The translations under genes and the position numbers were made by a program. Positions 1 to 12,507 of a stretch of 64,000 nucleotides of DNA are shown in pieces. This DNA is from Macrostomum hystrix (lineage: Eukaryota > Platyhelminthes > Macrostomidae): NCBI GenBank assembly GCA_950097015.1, contig CATNEN010000033.1, positions 4,557,001-4,621,000 of the forward strand, given 5' to 3'. Position 1 is the stretch's first letter; each line of letters begins with the position of its first letter. A model generated the notes under the pieces. It saw only the letters and a program-made list of their open reading frames with translations. It was not told the DNA's origin and did no database searches.

Positions 1-976
1 GGGAACTGACCGAGTGACTGTAGAGTGACAGTGTGGACTGAACGAGTGACTGTAGAGTGACAGTGTGGACTGAACGAGTGACTGTAGAGTGACAGTGTGG
101 ACTGAACGAGTGACTGTAGAGTGACAGTGTGGACTGAACGAGTGACTGTAGAGTGACAGTGTGGACTGACCGAGTGACTGTAGAGTGACAGTGTGGACTG
201 AACGAGTGACTGTAGAGTGACAGTGTGGACTGAACGAGTGACTGTAGAGTGACAGTGTGGACTGAACGAGTGACTGTAGAGTAACAGTGTGGACTGACCG
301 AGTGACAGTAGAGTGACAGTGTGGACTGAACGAGTGACTGTAGAGTGACAGTGTGGACTGATCGAGTGACTGTAGAGTGACAGTGTGGACTGATCGAGTG
401 ACTGTAGAGTGACAGTGTGGACTGAACGAGTGACTGTAGAGTGACAGTGTGGACTGAACGAGTGACTGTAGATTGACAGTGTGGACTGATCGAGTGACTG
501 TAGAGTGACAGTGTGGACTGATCGAGTGACTGTAGAGTGACAGTGTGAGCTGACCGAGTGACTGTAGAGTGACAGTGTGAGCTGACCGAGTGACTGTAGA
601 GTGACAGTGTGGACTGAACGAGTGACTGTAGAGTGACAGTGTGAGCTGACCGAGTGACTGTAGAGTGACAGTGTGGACTGAACGAGTGACTGTTGAGTGA
701 CAGTGTGGACTGAACGAGTGACTGTTGAGTGACAGTGTGAGCTGACCGAGTGACTGTAGAGTGACAGTATGGACTGAACGAGTGACTGCTGAGTGACAGT
801 GTGGACTGAACGAGTGACTGTAGAGTGACAGTGTGAGCTGACCGAGTGACTGTAGAGTGACAGTGTGGACTGAACGAGTGACTGTAGAGTGACAGTGTGA
901 GCTGACCGAGTGACTGTAGAGTGACAGTGTGAGCTGACCGAGTGACTGTAGAGTGACAGTGTGAGCTGACCGAGTG
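1..976. repeat. 32-bp minisatellite, about 30 copies
   Basis: Tandem copies of a 32-bp unit with core gagtgactgtagagtgac. The main variants are tggactgaac, tggactgacc and tgagctgacc at the junction. It runs off the left edge. The tgagctgacc variant becomes frequent only after about 540, so the array is patchy. No coding sequence is supported. Confidence 0.97.
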
Positions 977-1499
977 CCCGATGACGCAACGTTTCCATAA
1001 TTCAAGTCCCATCAAAGCTTCGAAGTTCTGCACTCGCTGAGAGAATTCCCCTGAGCGCTGGGGAGCTGACGGAGCTGTCCTGTCGAAATGGCAAAATTGA
1101 GTGTAGGCGAGTCTGCGGAGTCCTTGTTGCCCGCTCCTCAGAAGCGATAAGTGGGGTTAATGAGGATGAGGCAGGGCGGCAAACGCCAGCTTCTCTATCC
1201 ATTTTTCGGTCGATTAGCCGGGTGAGGGTGGCCGCGGGGGCCACCAGCGATCTCTCGGCTGGGTGGGCACAGGGGGGTCACTGGGGTGGGGCAGCCTTCC
1301 CATCGAGAATCAATTTACGATATGCGAGAGGGCAGCTTGCCGGAAAATGCAATCGACCCGGCGACTGGCCAGCCGTGCCCAGCGACTAGACTCGACTAGA
1401 ATATCTCACCCAGCAGGGCTCTTGGAAACTGTTGCTAGGGGAAGGCCGTGATTCGAACGGTAGACAGTAAGGCATTGTCATCAAGGTCATTTCGTTAGC
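977..1499. other. Unique spacer between two minisatellites
   Basis: Non-repetitive, fairly GC-rich. Short open frames exist on both strands but none has a recognisable domain or splice context. On the minus strand around 1450-1462 there is a motif resembling a tRNA B box (GTTCGAATC), possibly a tRNA-derived SINE remnant. Nothing else seen. Confidence 0.5.
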
Positions 1500-2898
1500 A
1501 GTTGTTAGCAGATAGGCAAGCTGGTGCACACACAGCAGATAGGCAAGCTGACACAAACAGCAGATAGGCAAGCTGGTGCACACAGCAGATAGGCAAGCTG
1601 ACACAAACAGCAGATAGGCAAGCTGGTGCACACAGCAGATAGGCAAGCTGGTGCACACACAGCAGATAGGCAAGCTGGTGCACACACAGCAGATAGGCAA
1701 GCTGGTGCACACACAGCAGATAGGCAAGCTGGTGCACACACAGCAGATAGGCAAGCTGACACAAACAGCAGATAGGCAAGCTGACACAAACAGCAGATAG
1801 GCAAGCTGGTGCACACACAGCAGATAGGCAAGCTGGTGCACACACAGCAGATAGCAAGCTGGTGCACACAGCAGATAGGCAAGCTGATACACACACAGCA
1901 GATAGGCAAGCTGATACACACACAGCAGATAGGCAAGCTGATACACACACAGCAGATAGGCAAGCTGGTGCACACACAGCAGATAGGCAAGCTGATACAC
2001 ACACAGCAGATAGGCAAGCTGATACACACACAGCAGATAGGCAAGCTGGTGCACACACAGCAGATAGGCAAGCTGATACACACAGCAGATAGGCAAGCTG
2101 GTGCACACACAGCAGATAGGCAAGCTGATACACACAGCAGATAGGCAAGCTGGTGCACACACAGCAGATAGGCAAGCTGGTGCACACACAGCAGATAGGC
2201 AAGCTGATACACACACAGCAGATAGGCAAGCTGATACACACACAGCAGATAGGCAAGCTGATACACACACAGCAGATAGGCAAGCTGGTGCACACACAGC
2301 AGATAGGCAAGCTGACACAAACAGCAGATAGGCAAGCTGACACAAACAGCAGATAGGCAAGCTGGTGCACACAGCAGATAGGCAAGCTGACACAAACAGC
2401 AGATAGGCAAGCTGGTGCACACAGCAGATAGGCAAGCTGGTGCACACACAGCAGATAGGCAAGCTGGTGCACACACAGCAGATAGGCAAGCTGATACACA
2501 CACAGCAGATAGGCAAGCTGATACACACACAACAGATAGGCAAGCTGATACACACACAGCAGATAGGCAAGCTGATACACACACAGCAGATAGGCAAGCT
2601 GATACACACACAGCAGATAGGCAAGCTGATACACACACAGCAGATAGGCAAGCTGATACACACACAGCAGATAGGCAAGCTGATACACACACAGCAGATA
2701 GGCAAGCTGGTGCACACACAGCAGATAGGCAAGCTGATACACACACAGCAGATAGGCAAGCTGATACACACACAGCAGATAGGCAAGCTGATACACACAC
2801 AGCAGATAGGCAAGCTGGTGCACACACAGCAGATAGGCAAGCTGATACACACACAGCAGATAGCAAGCTGGTGCACACAGCAGATAGGCAAGCTGATT
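1500..2898. repeat. 27-bp minisatellite (cagataggcaagctg core), about 52 copies
   Basis: Unit agcagataggcaagct plus a short CA run. Copies alternate between ggtgcacacac, gatacacacac and gacacaaac endings, giving 25- and 27-bp forms. Because 27 is a multiple of 3, long stop-free frames run on both strands. They translate only into monotonous repeats such as QLAYLLCV, so they are read as a length artefact, not genes. Confidence 0.97.
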
Positions 2899-2979
2899 CT
2901 CACATTTGTAAACCAATAATCTCCGAGTCGATTGCTAAAGCTCAAAACTGGCTGACTGAAGGCGAGTGAATTACGCGTT

Positions 2980-3008
2980 CCCATTGGTCTAAAAATTAGT
3001 CCAATGGG
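2980..3008. promoter_or_regulatory. Inverted pair of CCAAT boxes
   Basis: CCCATTGG at 2980 and CCAATGGG at 3001 form a near-perfect 13-bp inverted repeat (one mismatch) around a 3-bp AAA centre. It lies 160 bp upstream of the candidate secreted peptide start at 3167. CCAAT-binding (NF-Y-type) promoter function is inferred from the motif only. Confidence 0.4.
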
Positions 3009-3166
3009 AGATGCCCTGGCTCGCTCCCGCGGAACCCACTGACCAGGGCTGCATATGAAGCACAGCTCCTTGGCCAGCCGCCGCCCTCATTCCATAGCTC
3101 GCTATGCAAGCCGTCAGCTCCAGGGCCGCAGCCACTGCCCTCTCAGAGCTCTCTAACAGCCATGCA

Positions 3167-3496
3167 ATGCCGCAGCCTCTGTTGCCTTCGGCTGTTGCAG
3201 CCGTCGCAGTCTGCCTGTGCCTGCTGCCGCAGCTGCTCCCAACCGGCTCAGCGGCGGCCGCGCCCGCCGGTTTGACGTTGAAAGCGCTGAGCCCGGAGGA
3301 GCGCGACTTCCTGGCCAGGGACATCCACGTGAAGGCCTACCAGCTGAGCGAGTCGGAGAGCCGACACTCGGTCACTGTGAGCCAGCGAGCCCTGCTCGAG
3401 AACCGACGATCGCTGGCTGCGCTCCGGCAGATGTTCGGCGAACACCGGCGACCCCTGCTGAGGCGATTTCTGCGCAGTCTGCAGCAGCTGCGGTGA
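3167..3496 (+). CDS. Small secreted peptide precursor (hypothetical)
   Basis: A 109-residue frame from the ATG at 3167. An in-frame ATG at 3104 would bury the hydrophobic stretch, so the later start is preferred. Residues about 5-35 are a strong signal-peptide-like segment (VAAVAVCLCLLPQLL followed by small residues). The remaining roughly 75 residues are charged and helical, with LSPEERDFL and several dibasic or tribasic sites (ENRRSL, EHRRPLLRRFLR). The mature part has no cysteine, so this is not a disulfide-rich peptide. It resembles a neuropeptide or hormone precursor in layout, but no family is recognised. GC-rich sequence and an upstream CCAAT pair support a real gene. A GT near the stop leaves open that this is one exon of a longer gene. 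Confidence 0.45.
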   Translation: MPQPLLPSAVAAVAVCLCLLPQLLPTGSAAAAPAGLTLKALSPEERDFLARDIHVKAYQLSESESRHSVTVSQRALLENRRSLAALRQMFGEHRRPLLRRFLRSLQQLR

Positions 3497-3499
3497 CGT

Positions 3500-4693
3500 G
3501 CATTGAGTTTGCATTGACAGCGGGTCAGATCATTCAGTTTGATGCATGCGCTGTAAATACTGAGGCGGACTGTAACTTCCAATGCGACTGCTTTGCAAAG
3601 CAATTAAAGTGCACACACAATGGTCAGCGAATCAGCAATCTCACAGTCAGGTTATCTAGTACGCGTATCAACACCAAACACTGCACAGATTTTTTCAGCT
3701 CGCTGTTACTGCTTTTTCATTTCTGTCCTAATCGACTCGTGGGATTGTGGGAATACTTGCAAATGGATGCAAATAGCTGTTCATCAGCTAGACTAGCCTC
3801 TTATTAACTGGCAGGCAGCGGTGCAGATAAAACTAGAGCTTTGACGAATTGCATTTATGGCCAGTTGTCAGTCAGTTCATGGCAGATGGGAAATTAGTGC
3901 TAAAATTTTATCCCCAGCTAGGCGGCCTTCGTTGACCCGGAAAGTAGTGAAAAAAATTGTAACTCATTGATTGAATTGACCGTCGGACTAGAAATTTGGT
4001 TTCAAGAATGGATGGTGACAATCAGCCAAACTGTGAGAGTTTGCTGCAAAGCTTCTTCTATTGGTGTCTGCAACCGTCTCATGCATGGGAATCTGGCAGT
4101 GTTTAGCGGACACGGAGGGGGTGGAGCTAGGGCTGGGTAACATGCAATAATAATAAAGTGGCATAAAAAGCATCACTCGCTGCTATTCATAGCGATCGTT
4201 AGTTTTATTCATCAGGCAAAGCATTTTTATCTAGCCAAGTTCTCGCGGGCCAAACGTGAGCTCAGCCTGTTTTGCTGCGGAGCCCCGGCTTTGGCTGGTT
4301 AAAAAATAGATTTGCAAATGCAATTCCTGACTCTCCTTTTTACACTCACTTTTTGTGTTTCCCGTCTCCGCCCGCTGCCCGACTGTCCTCCGTGAAGACC
4401 CGGCAGCTCCGACTGTGGGCGCTTGGCGCAGTGAACCGTGACAAGCTCGGGAAATATGAGAGAAGCTCACTGCCAGCGAGGCAAAACATGTGAGACCACG
4501 GCCTGGAAGCCTCATCATTGTGCAGCTCACGAGAATGGGATTTAGAAGCAGAGCAGGGGGGTTAAATCCCCTTTGTCACCGGCCCGCCCTGGGAATGTGA
4601 AGCGACGGGCTCCCTGAAACTGTTGAAATGCTTCCCCTTAGAAACTGCCGTCACCAAGGGGGGCTGGCAAATGAGCCACGCCCGATATGGAGG
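3500..4693. other. Intergenic, no gene seen
   Basis: Mixed AT- and GC-rich unique sequence. Frames under about 100 codons on both strands show no domain or splice pattern. AATAAT/AATAAAG near 4147-4157 could serve a plus-strand transcript from the gene at 3167, but this is weak. Confidence 0.5.
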
Positions 4694-4696
4694 GCG

Positions 4697-4804
4697 CTGT
4701 GTGAGTGTGTGAGTGTGTGAGTGTGTGTGTGAGTGTGTATGTGTGTGTATGTGTATGTGTATGTGTGTATGTGTGTATGTGTGTATGTGTATGTATGTGT
4801 GTAT
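4697..4804. repeat. GT/GTAT microsatellite
   Basis: Dinucleotide GT repeat grading from gtgtgtga units to tgtgtatg units over about 108 bp. Confidence 0.95.
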
Positions 4805-5335
4805 ACTTTCACAACACAGCACTGTCCACTCATTGGACCCCATTGAATGTGTAGTATAGTATCGGATAAGTTATTTCTGTATCAATGTTCCACTGACAAT
4901 GCGTCTCATTGTCTCTCATTTGTTTGGACAGGCCATCCATCCAGCAAAGGCAATGACACAGAGGCATTGAGCACATCTTGAGCTGGCTTTGTATTGTGAG
5001 GCTGCAGGGTGGGTGATTATGATTTCCCAGCCTCCGCTTCTGACTCGCTCGATTATCTCAGAGACATGGAGGGGATTTCACACCTGCCTTCCGTGCACCT
5101 TCATTTTCGAAATCAATTTCTTTGTTCAGAAGAATCGGAATTTTCTGTAACATGAAAACATTGACTGAATAGGTTGCCGGGCTGCTGCTGCTGCTGTTGC
5201 TTCTGGAACCCATGCAAAGGAGCCTTGGCCTCACTGCTCCGCCTCTGCCCCTCTACCTCCTTCTCCGAGCCTTCCCTCCTCGCTTTCTGTATCCCTTCAG
5301 TTCCGTTACATTATTCCTATCTTCCTCGAATTATC
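4805..5335. other. Unique spacer
   Basis: Contains a short CTG run near 5181-5200 and otherwise unremarkable sequence. No supported gene. The long plus-strand frame starting near 5174 is open only because it enters the 21-bp array. Confidence 0.5.
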
Positions 5336-8300
5336 CTACCTGTCACACCTCTCTCACCATCTGTCACACCTCTGTCCTCATCTGTCACACCTCTGTCCTC
5401 ATCTGTCACACCTCTGTCCTCATCTGTCACACCTCTGTCCTCATCTGTCACACCTCTGTCCTCATCTGTCATACCTCTCTCACAATCAGTCACACCTCTG
5501 TCCTCATCTGTCACACCTCTCTCACCATCAGTCACACCTCTGTCCTCATCTGCCACACCTCTCTCTCATCATCTGTCATACCTCTCTCCTCATCTGTCAC
5601 ACCTCTCTCCTCATCTGTCACACCTCTCTCCTCATCTGTCACACCTCTGTCCTCATCTGTCACACCTCTGTCCTCATCTGTCACACCTCTGTCCTCATCT
5701 GTCACACCTCTGTCCTCATCTGTCACACCTCTGTCCTCATCTGTCACACCTCTCTCCTCATCTGTCACACCTCTGTCCTCATCTGTCATACCTCTCTCAC
5801 AATCAGTCACACCTCTGTCCTCATCTGTCACACCTCTCTCACCATCAGTCACACCTCTGTCCTCATCTGTCACACCTCTCTCTCATCATCTGTCATACCT
5901 CTCTCATCATCTGTCATACCTCTCTCCTCATCTGTCACACCTCTGTCCTCATCTGTCACACCTCTCTCTTCTCATCTGTCACACCTCTCTCTCATCATCT
6001 GTCACACCTCTCTCCTCATCTGTCACACCTCTGTCCTCATCTGTCACACCTCTCTCTCACCATCTGTCACACCCCTCTCACCATCTGTCATACCTCTCTC
6101 TCCTCATCTGTCACACCTCTCTCTCATCATCTGTCATACCTCTCTCTCACTATCTGTCACACCTCTCTCGCCATCTGTCATACCTCTCCCACCATCTGTC
6201 ACACCTCTCTCATCTCATCTGTCACACCTCTCTAATCTCATCTGTCACACCTCTCTCTCATCATCTGTCACACCTCTCTAATCTCATCTGTCACACCTCT
6301 CTCTGATCATCTGTCACACCTCTATAATCTCATCTGTCAAACCTCTCTCTCATCATCTGTCACACCTCTCTAATCTCATCTGTCACACCTCTCTCTCATC
6401 ATCTGTCACACCTCTCTCTCATCATCTGTCACACCTCTCTCTCATCATCTGTCACACCTCTCTCTCATCATCTGTCACACCTCTCTCATCTCATCTGTCA
6501 CACCTCTCTCTCATCATCTGCCACACCTCTCTCTCACACCTCTCTCTCATCATCTGTCACACCTCTCTAATCTCATCTGTCACACCTCTCTCTCATCATC
6601 TGTCACACCTCTCTCATCTCATCTGTCACACCTCTCTAATCTCATCTGTCACACCTCTCTAATCTCATCTGTCACACCTCTCTCTCATCATCTGTCACTC
6701 CTCTCTAATCTCATCTGTCACACCTCTCTAATCTCATCTGTCACACCTCTCTAATCTCATCTGTCACACCTCTCTCTCATCATCTGTCACACCTCTCTAA
6801 TCTCATCTGTCACACCTCTCTCTCATCATCTGCCACACCTCTCTAATCTCATCTGTCACACCTCTCTCTCATCATCTGTCACACCTCTCTAATCTCATCT
6901 GTCACACCTCTCTCTCATCATCTGCCACACCTCTCTAATCTCATCTGTCACACCTCTCTCTCATCATCTGCCACACCTCTCTCTCACACCTTTCTCATCA
7001 AATGTCACACCTATCTCGTCTCATCAGTCATACCTCTATCTCCTCATCTGTCACACCTCTCTCCTCATCTGTCACACCTCTCTCCTCATCTGTCACACCT
7101 CTGTCCTCATCTGTCACACCTCTGTCCTCATCTGTCACACCTCTGTCCTCATCTGTCACACCTCTCTCCTCATCTGTCACACCTCTGTCCTCATCTGTCA
7201 TACCTCTCTCACAGTCAGTCACACCTCTGTCCTCATCTGTCACACCTCTCTCACCATCAGTCACACCTCTGTCCTCATCTGTCACACCTCTCTCTCATCA
7301 TCTGTCATACCTCTCTCCTCATCTGTCACACCTCTGTCCTCATCTGTCACACCTCTCTCTTCTCATCTGTCACACCTCTCTCTCATCATCTGTCACACCT
7401 CTCTCCTCATCTGTCACACCTCTCTAATCTCATCTGTCACACCTCTCTCTCACCATCTGTCACACCCCTCTCATTATCTGTCATACCTCTCTCTCCTCAT
7501 CTGTCACACCTCTCTCGCCATCTGTCATACCTCTCCCACCATCTGTCACACCTCTCTCATCTCATCTGTCACACCTCTCTAATCTCATCTGTCACACCTC
7601 TCTAATCTCATCTGTCACACCTCTCTCTCATCATCTGTCACTCCTCTCTAATCTCATCTGTCACACCTCTCTCTCATCATCTGCCACACCTCTCTCATCT
7701 CATCTGTCACACCTCTCTCTCATCATCTGCCACACCTCTCTCTCACACCTCTCTCTCATCATCTGTCACTCCTCTCTAATCTCATCTGTCACACCTCTCT
7801 AATCTCATCTGTCACACCTCTCTAATCTCATCTGTCACACCTTTCTCTCATCATCTGTCACACCTCTCTAATCTCATCTGTCACACCTCTCTCTCATCAT
7901 CTGCCACACCTCTCTAATCTCATCTGTCACACCTCTCTCTCATCATCTGTCACACCTCTCTAATCTCATCTGTCACACCTCTCTCTCATCATCTGCCACA
8001 CCTCTCTAATCTCATCTGTCACACCTCTCTCTCATCATCTGCCACACCTCTCTCTCACACCTTTCTCATCAAATGTCACACCTATCTCGTCTCATCAGTC
8101 ATACCTCTATCTCCTCATCTGTCACACCTCTCTCCTCATCTGTCACACCTCTCTCCTCATCTGTCACACCTCTGTCCTCATCTGTCACACCTCTGTCCTC
8201 ATCTGTCACACCTCTGTCCTCACCTGTCACACCTCTCTCCTCATCAGTCACACCTCTGTCCTCATCTGTCACACCTCTCTCACCATCAGTCACACATCTG

Positions 8301-9835
8301 TCCTCATCTGTCACACCTCTCTCTCATCATCTGTCATACCTCTCTCCTCATCTGTCACACCTCTGTCCTCATCTGTCACACCTCTCTCTTCTCATCTGTC
8401 ACACCTCTCTCTCATCATCTGTCACACCTCTCTCCTCATCTGTCACACCTCTCTAATCTCATCTGTCACACCTCTCTCTCACCATCTGTCACACCCCTCT
8501 CATTATCTGTCATACCTCTCTCTCCTCATCTGTCACACCTCTCTCGCCATCTGTCATACCTCTCCCACCATCTGTCACACCTCTCTCATCTCATCTGTCA
8601 CACCTCTCTAATCTCATCTGTCACACCTCTCTCTCATCATCTGTCACACCTCTCTAATCTCATCTGTCACACCTCTCTCATCTCATCTGTCACACCTCTC
8701 TAATCTCATCTGTCACACCTCTCTCTCATCATCTGTCACACCTCTCTAATCTCATCTGTCACACCTCTCTCTCATCATCTGCCACACCTCTCTAATCTCA
8801 TCTGTCACACCTCTCTCTCATCATCTGTCACACCTCTCTAATCTCATCTGTCACACCTCTCTCTCATCATCTGTCACACCTCTCTAATCTCATCTGTCAC
8901 ACCTCTCTCTCATCATCTGTCACACCTCTCTAATCTCATCTGTCACACCTCTCTCTCATCATCTGTCACACCTCTCTAATCTCATCTGTCACACCTCTCT
9001 CTCATCATCTGCCACACCTCTCTCATCTCATCTGTCACACCTCTCTCTCATCATCTGCCACACCTCTCTCTCACACCTCTCTCTCATCATCTGTCACACC
9101 TCTCTAATCTCATCTGTCACACCTCTCTCTCATCATCTGTCACACCTCTCTAATCTCATCTGTCACACCTCTCTAATCTCATCTGTCACACCTCTCTCTC
9201 ATCATCTGTCACACCTCTCTAATCTCATATGTCACACCTCTCTCTCATCATCTGCCACACCTCTCTAATCTCATCTGTCACACCTCTCTCTCATCATCTG
9301 TCACACCTCTCTCATCTCATCTGTCATACCTCTCTCTCATCATCTGTCACACCTCTCTAATCTCATCTGTCACACCTCTCTCTCATCATCTGTCACACCT
9401 TTCTAATCTCATCTGTCACACCTCTCTCTCATCATCTGTCACACCTCTCTAATCTCATCTGTCACACCTCTCTCTCATCATCTGCCACACCTCTCTCATC
9501 TCATCTGTCACACCTCTCTCTCATCATCTGCCACACCTCTCTCTCACACCTCTCTCTCATCATCTGTCACACCTCTCTAATCTCATCTGTCACACCTCTC
9601 TCTCATTATCTGTCACACCTCTCTAATCTCATCTGTCACACCTCTCTCTCATCATCTGCCACACCTCTCTAATCTCATCTGTCACACCTCTCTCTCATCA
9701 TCTGCCACACCTCTCTCTCACACCTTTCTCATCAAATGTCACACCTCTCTCGTCTCATCAGTCATACCTCTATCTCCTCATCTGCCACGCCTCTCTCATC
9801 ATGTCACACCTTTCTCATCAAATGTCATACCTTTT
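5336..9835. repeat. Composite 21-23-bp minisatellite with higher-order structure, 4.5 kb
   Basis: Basic units read catctgtcacacctctgtcc (21 bp), ctctctctcatcatctgtca (22-23 bp) and ctctctaatctcatctgtca. Blocks of each type are themselves duplicated: the landmark tttctcatcaaatgtcacac occurs near 6989, 8060 and 9723. The first two landmarks are 1071 bp apart, with nearly the same order of variants between. Copies are pyrimidine-rich on the plus strand throughout. No gene is supported inside. Confidence 0.96.
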
Positions 9836-10394
9836 CGCTGAAATATTTTTCTCTGCTCCTATCTGTTACACCTTGACTGACAACCGGCAGCCCTAGATTT
9901 AGAAGGCCAACCGAAGCCTTGATAGCATCAGTCCAGGTTTGGATAAGCTTGACCTAAAGAATAATGGCGTGAAGATCCAGTGGAAAACCTACCTGCCTGC
10001 CGAATCGGCTTGTTGACTTTCTTCCACGAGGCGGCCATATTCACTTTGTTTCACCTGTTTGTTTGGAAGTTTGGAAAAAAAACTCACGAATCGAACACAC
10101 AAAGAGCATCGCAACCACCTGGAGACAGCAGGTTCGTGCAGCTAATGAGGTCGACTCAATCTCTCTCTTTCTCGGCGGTGTTGCTAACGAGACCCCAGCC
10201 ATTTGAGAGGCGGTGTAGAAAATGACGCAAATCTATCTATGATTTTTCGCCGACAAAGATTCGGTCAAGAAAGTGACTTGGCAGTTTGCCCAACTGTTCA
10301 ATTCAAAGCAATGTCCGCTTTGAACTTGCGCCCCGCTCAGAACCCAGCGAAATGTGAGGGATTCAGTAAGGGATCGAAATAATGTTATGCAAGT
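9836..10394. other. Unique spacer between arrays
   Basis: Ordinary mixed sequence. An 81-codon plus-strand frame (9980-10225) has no recognisable motif or splice support and is not called. Confidence 0.5.
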
Positions 10395-11876
10395 TCTAAT
10401 GAACTGCAGAATCTAATGAACTGCAGAGGCTATGAACTGCAGAGTCTAATGAACTGCAGAATCTAATGAACTGCAGAGTCTAATGAACTGCAGAATCTAA
10501 TGAACTGCAGAATCTAATGAACTGCAGAATCTAATGAACTGCAGAATCTAATGAACTGCAGAATCTAATGAACTGCAGAGTCTAATGAACTGCAGAGTAT
10601 AATGAACTGCAGAATCTAATGAACTGCAGAGTCTAATGAACTGCAGAATCTAATGAACTGCAGAGTCTAATGAACTGCAGAATCTAATGAACTGCAGAAT
10701 CTAATGAACTGCAGAGTCTAATGAACTGCAGAATCTAATGAACTGCAAAATCTAATGAACTGCAGAATCTAATGAACTGCAGAATCGAATAAACTGCAGA
10801 ATCTAATCAACTGCAGAGTCTAATGAACTGCAGAGTCTAATGAACTGCAGAATCTAATGAACTGCAGAATCTAATGAACTGCAGAATCTAATCAACTGCA
10901 GAGTCTAATGAACTGCAGAATCTAATGAACTGCAGAATCTAATGAACTGCAGAGTCTAATGAACTGCAGAGTATAATGAACTGCAGAATCTAATGAACTG
11001 CAGAGTCTAATGAACTGCAGAATCTAATCAACTGCAGAGTCTAATGAACTGCAGAATCTAATGAACTGCAGAATCTAATGAACTGCAGAGTCTAATGAAC
11101 TGCAGAATCTAATGAACTGCAAAATCTAATGAACTGCAGAATCTAATGAACTGCAGAATCGAATAAACTGCAGAATCTAATCAACTGCAGAGTCTAATGA
11201 ACTGCAGAGTCTAATGAACTGCAGAGTCTTATGAACTGCAGAATCTAATGAACTGCAGAATCTAATGAACTGCAGAATCTAATCAACTGCAGAGTCTAAT
11301 GAACTGCAGAATCTAATGAACTGCAGAGTCTAATGAACTGCAGAGTCTAATGAACTGCAGAGTCTAATGAACTGCAGAATCTAATGAACTGCAGAGTCTA
11401 ATGAACTGCAGAGTCTAATGAACTGCAGAGTCTAATGAACTGCAGAATCTAATGAACTGCAGAATCTAATGAACTGCAGAGTCTAATGAACTGCAGAGTC
11501 TAATGAACTGCAGAGTCTAATGAACTGCAGAATCTAATGAACTGCAGAGTCTAATGAACTGCAGAGTCTAATGAACTGCAGAGTATAATGAACTGCAGAG
11601 TCTAATGAACTGCAGAATCTAATGAACTGCAGAATCTAATGAACTGCAGAATCGAATGAACTGCAGAATCTAATCAACTGCAGAGTCTAATGAACTGCAG
11701 AGTCTTATGAACTGCAGAGTCTAATGAACTGCAGAATCTAATGAACTGCAGAATCTAATGAACTGCAGAGTCTAATGAACTGCAGAGTCTAATGAACTGC
11801 AGAGTCTAATGAACTGCAGAATCTAATGAACTGCAGAGTCTAATGAACTGCAGAGTCTAATGAACTGCAGAGTCTA
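10395..11876. repeat. 17-bp minisatellite, about 87 copies
   Basis: Unit agaatctaatgaactgc with a dominant a/g variant (agaatc or agagtc) and rarer gaataaact, atcaact and tcttatg forms. Most copies contain a PstI site (CTGCAG). A stretch starting near 10555 recurs near 10965, suggesting segmental duplication of about 410 bp within the array. A 17-bp period puts stops in every frame. Confidence 0.97.
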
Positions 11877-12507
11877 CAGTGAATGACAGGACAGTGTCAA
11901 TAGAAATGATATATTCCGAAGTAGTCCTAAAAACTAATGAACAGTGGAGCCTGAAGTGCAGGCAATTCCTCCAACAAAAGTCCGTATTAGGCTGCTTGGG
12001 GACTCTCGCTCGAGTTGCTGATTTATTCCCGAGCTGCTCCGGGCAGCAGATAAGGCGGCCAGGTCTTCAAGCCAGTGATTTACCGCCTGGTCACCTTGCT
12101 CCTACCTTTGGCTCGCGAGCGCTTCTTCTAGATGGGGGGAGAGACGAGTCCGGAATTTAATTTCCCCCTATACCAATGGCATTAGGCAAAATCCCCGAAG
12201 CTTCCTTCATCGACCTGAAATTCTGAAAGCTCTTTGCCCTCTCTCTTTGTCTGTCACTGCAGCCTCTCGTTGAGTCCGGTTGTTGCTGTTCAGCGTGAGC
12301 AAACAGGCCGACAAAGAATGAAAGGCATTTTATAAACTAATCAAGAATTATGAATGCCTCTTCAAGAGCGGCCCGTGGGCCAAAATACAGACTCCAAATT
12401 TCAAGGGCCAAATCTTCCATCTTGAAGTGGGGAATGAAAAATTTCCTGCGTTTATTTACTTTTTTTCTGGGGACTAGATGTACACTTAAAACTAAGAACT
12501 CTTACTG
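11877..12507. other. Unique spacer
   Basis: Unique sequence with no recognised domain. A 93-codon frame at 11879-12160 begins at the array edge and is not called. The upstream part of the 626-codon frame starting at 12350 lies here but shows no homology that I recognise. Confidence 0.5.

Noticed and set aside
1-2898. Possible CRISPR arrays
   Set aside because: Units are contiguous with no unique spacers, and the genome is clearly eukaryotic.
1386-2984. 532-, 473- and 457-codon minus-strand frames and several plus-strand frames
   Set aside because: All are open only because the repeat unit is mostly 27 bp; products are monotonous repeats and overlap in several frames at once.
5174-6306. Two overlapping long plus-strand frames rich in Ser/Pro/Leu/His
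   Set aside because: 21-bp unit read in two frames simultaneously; no independent coding evidence.
11879-12160. 93-codon plus-strand frame after the 17-bp array
   Set aside because: No domain, starts at the repeat edge, no splice partner.
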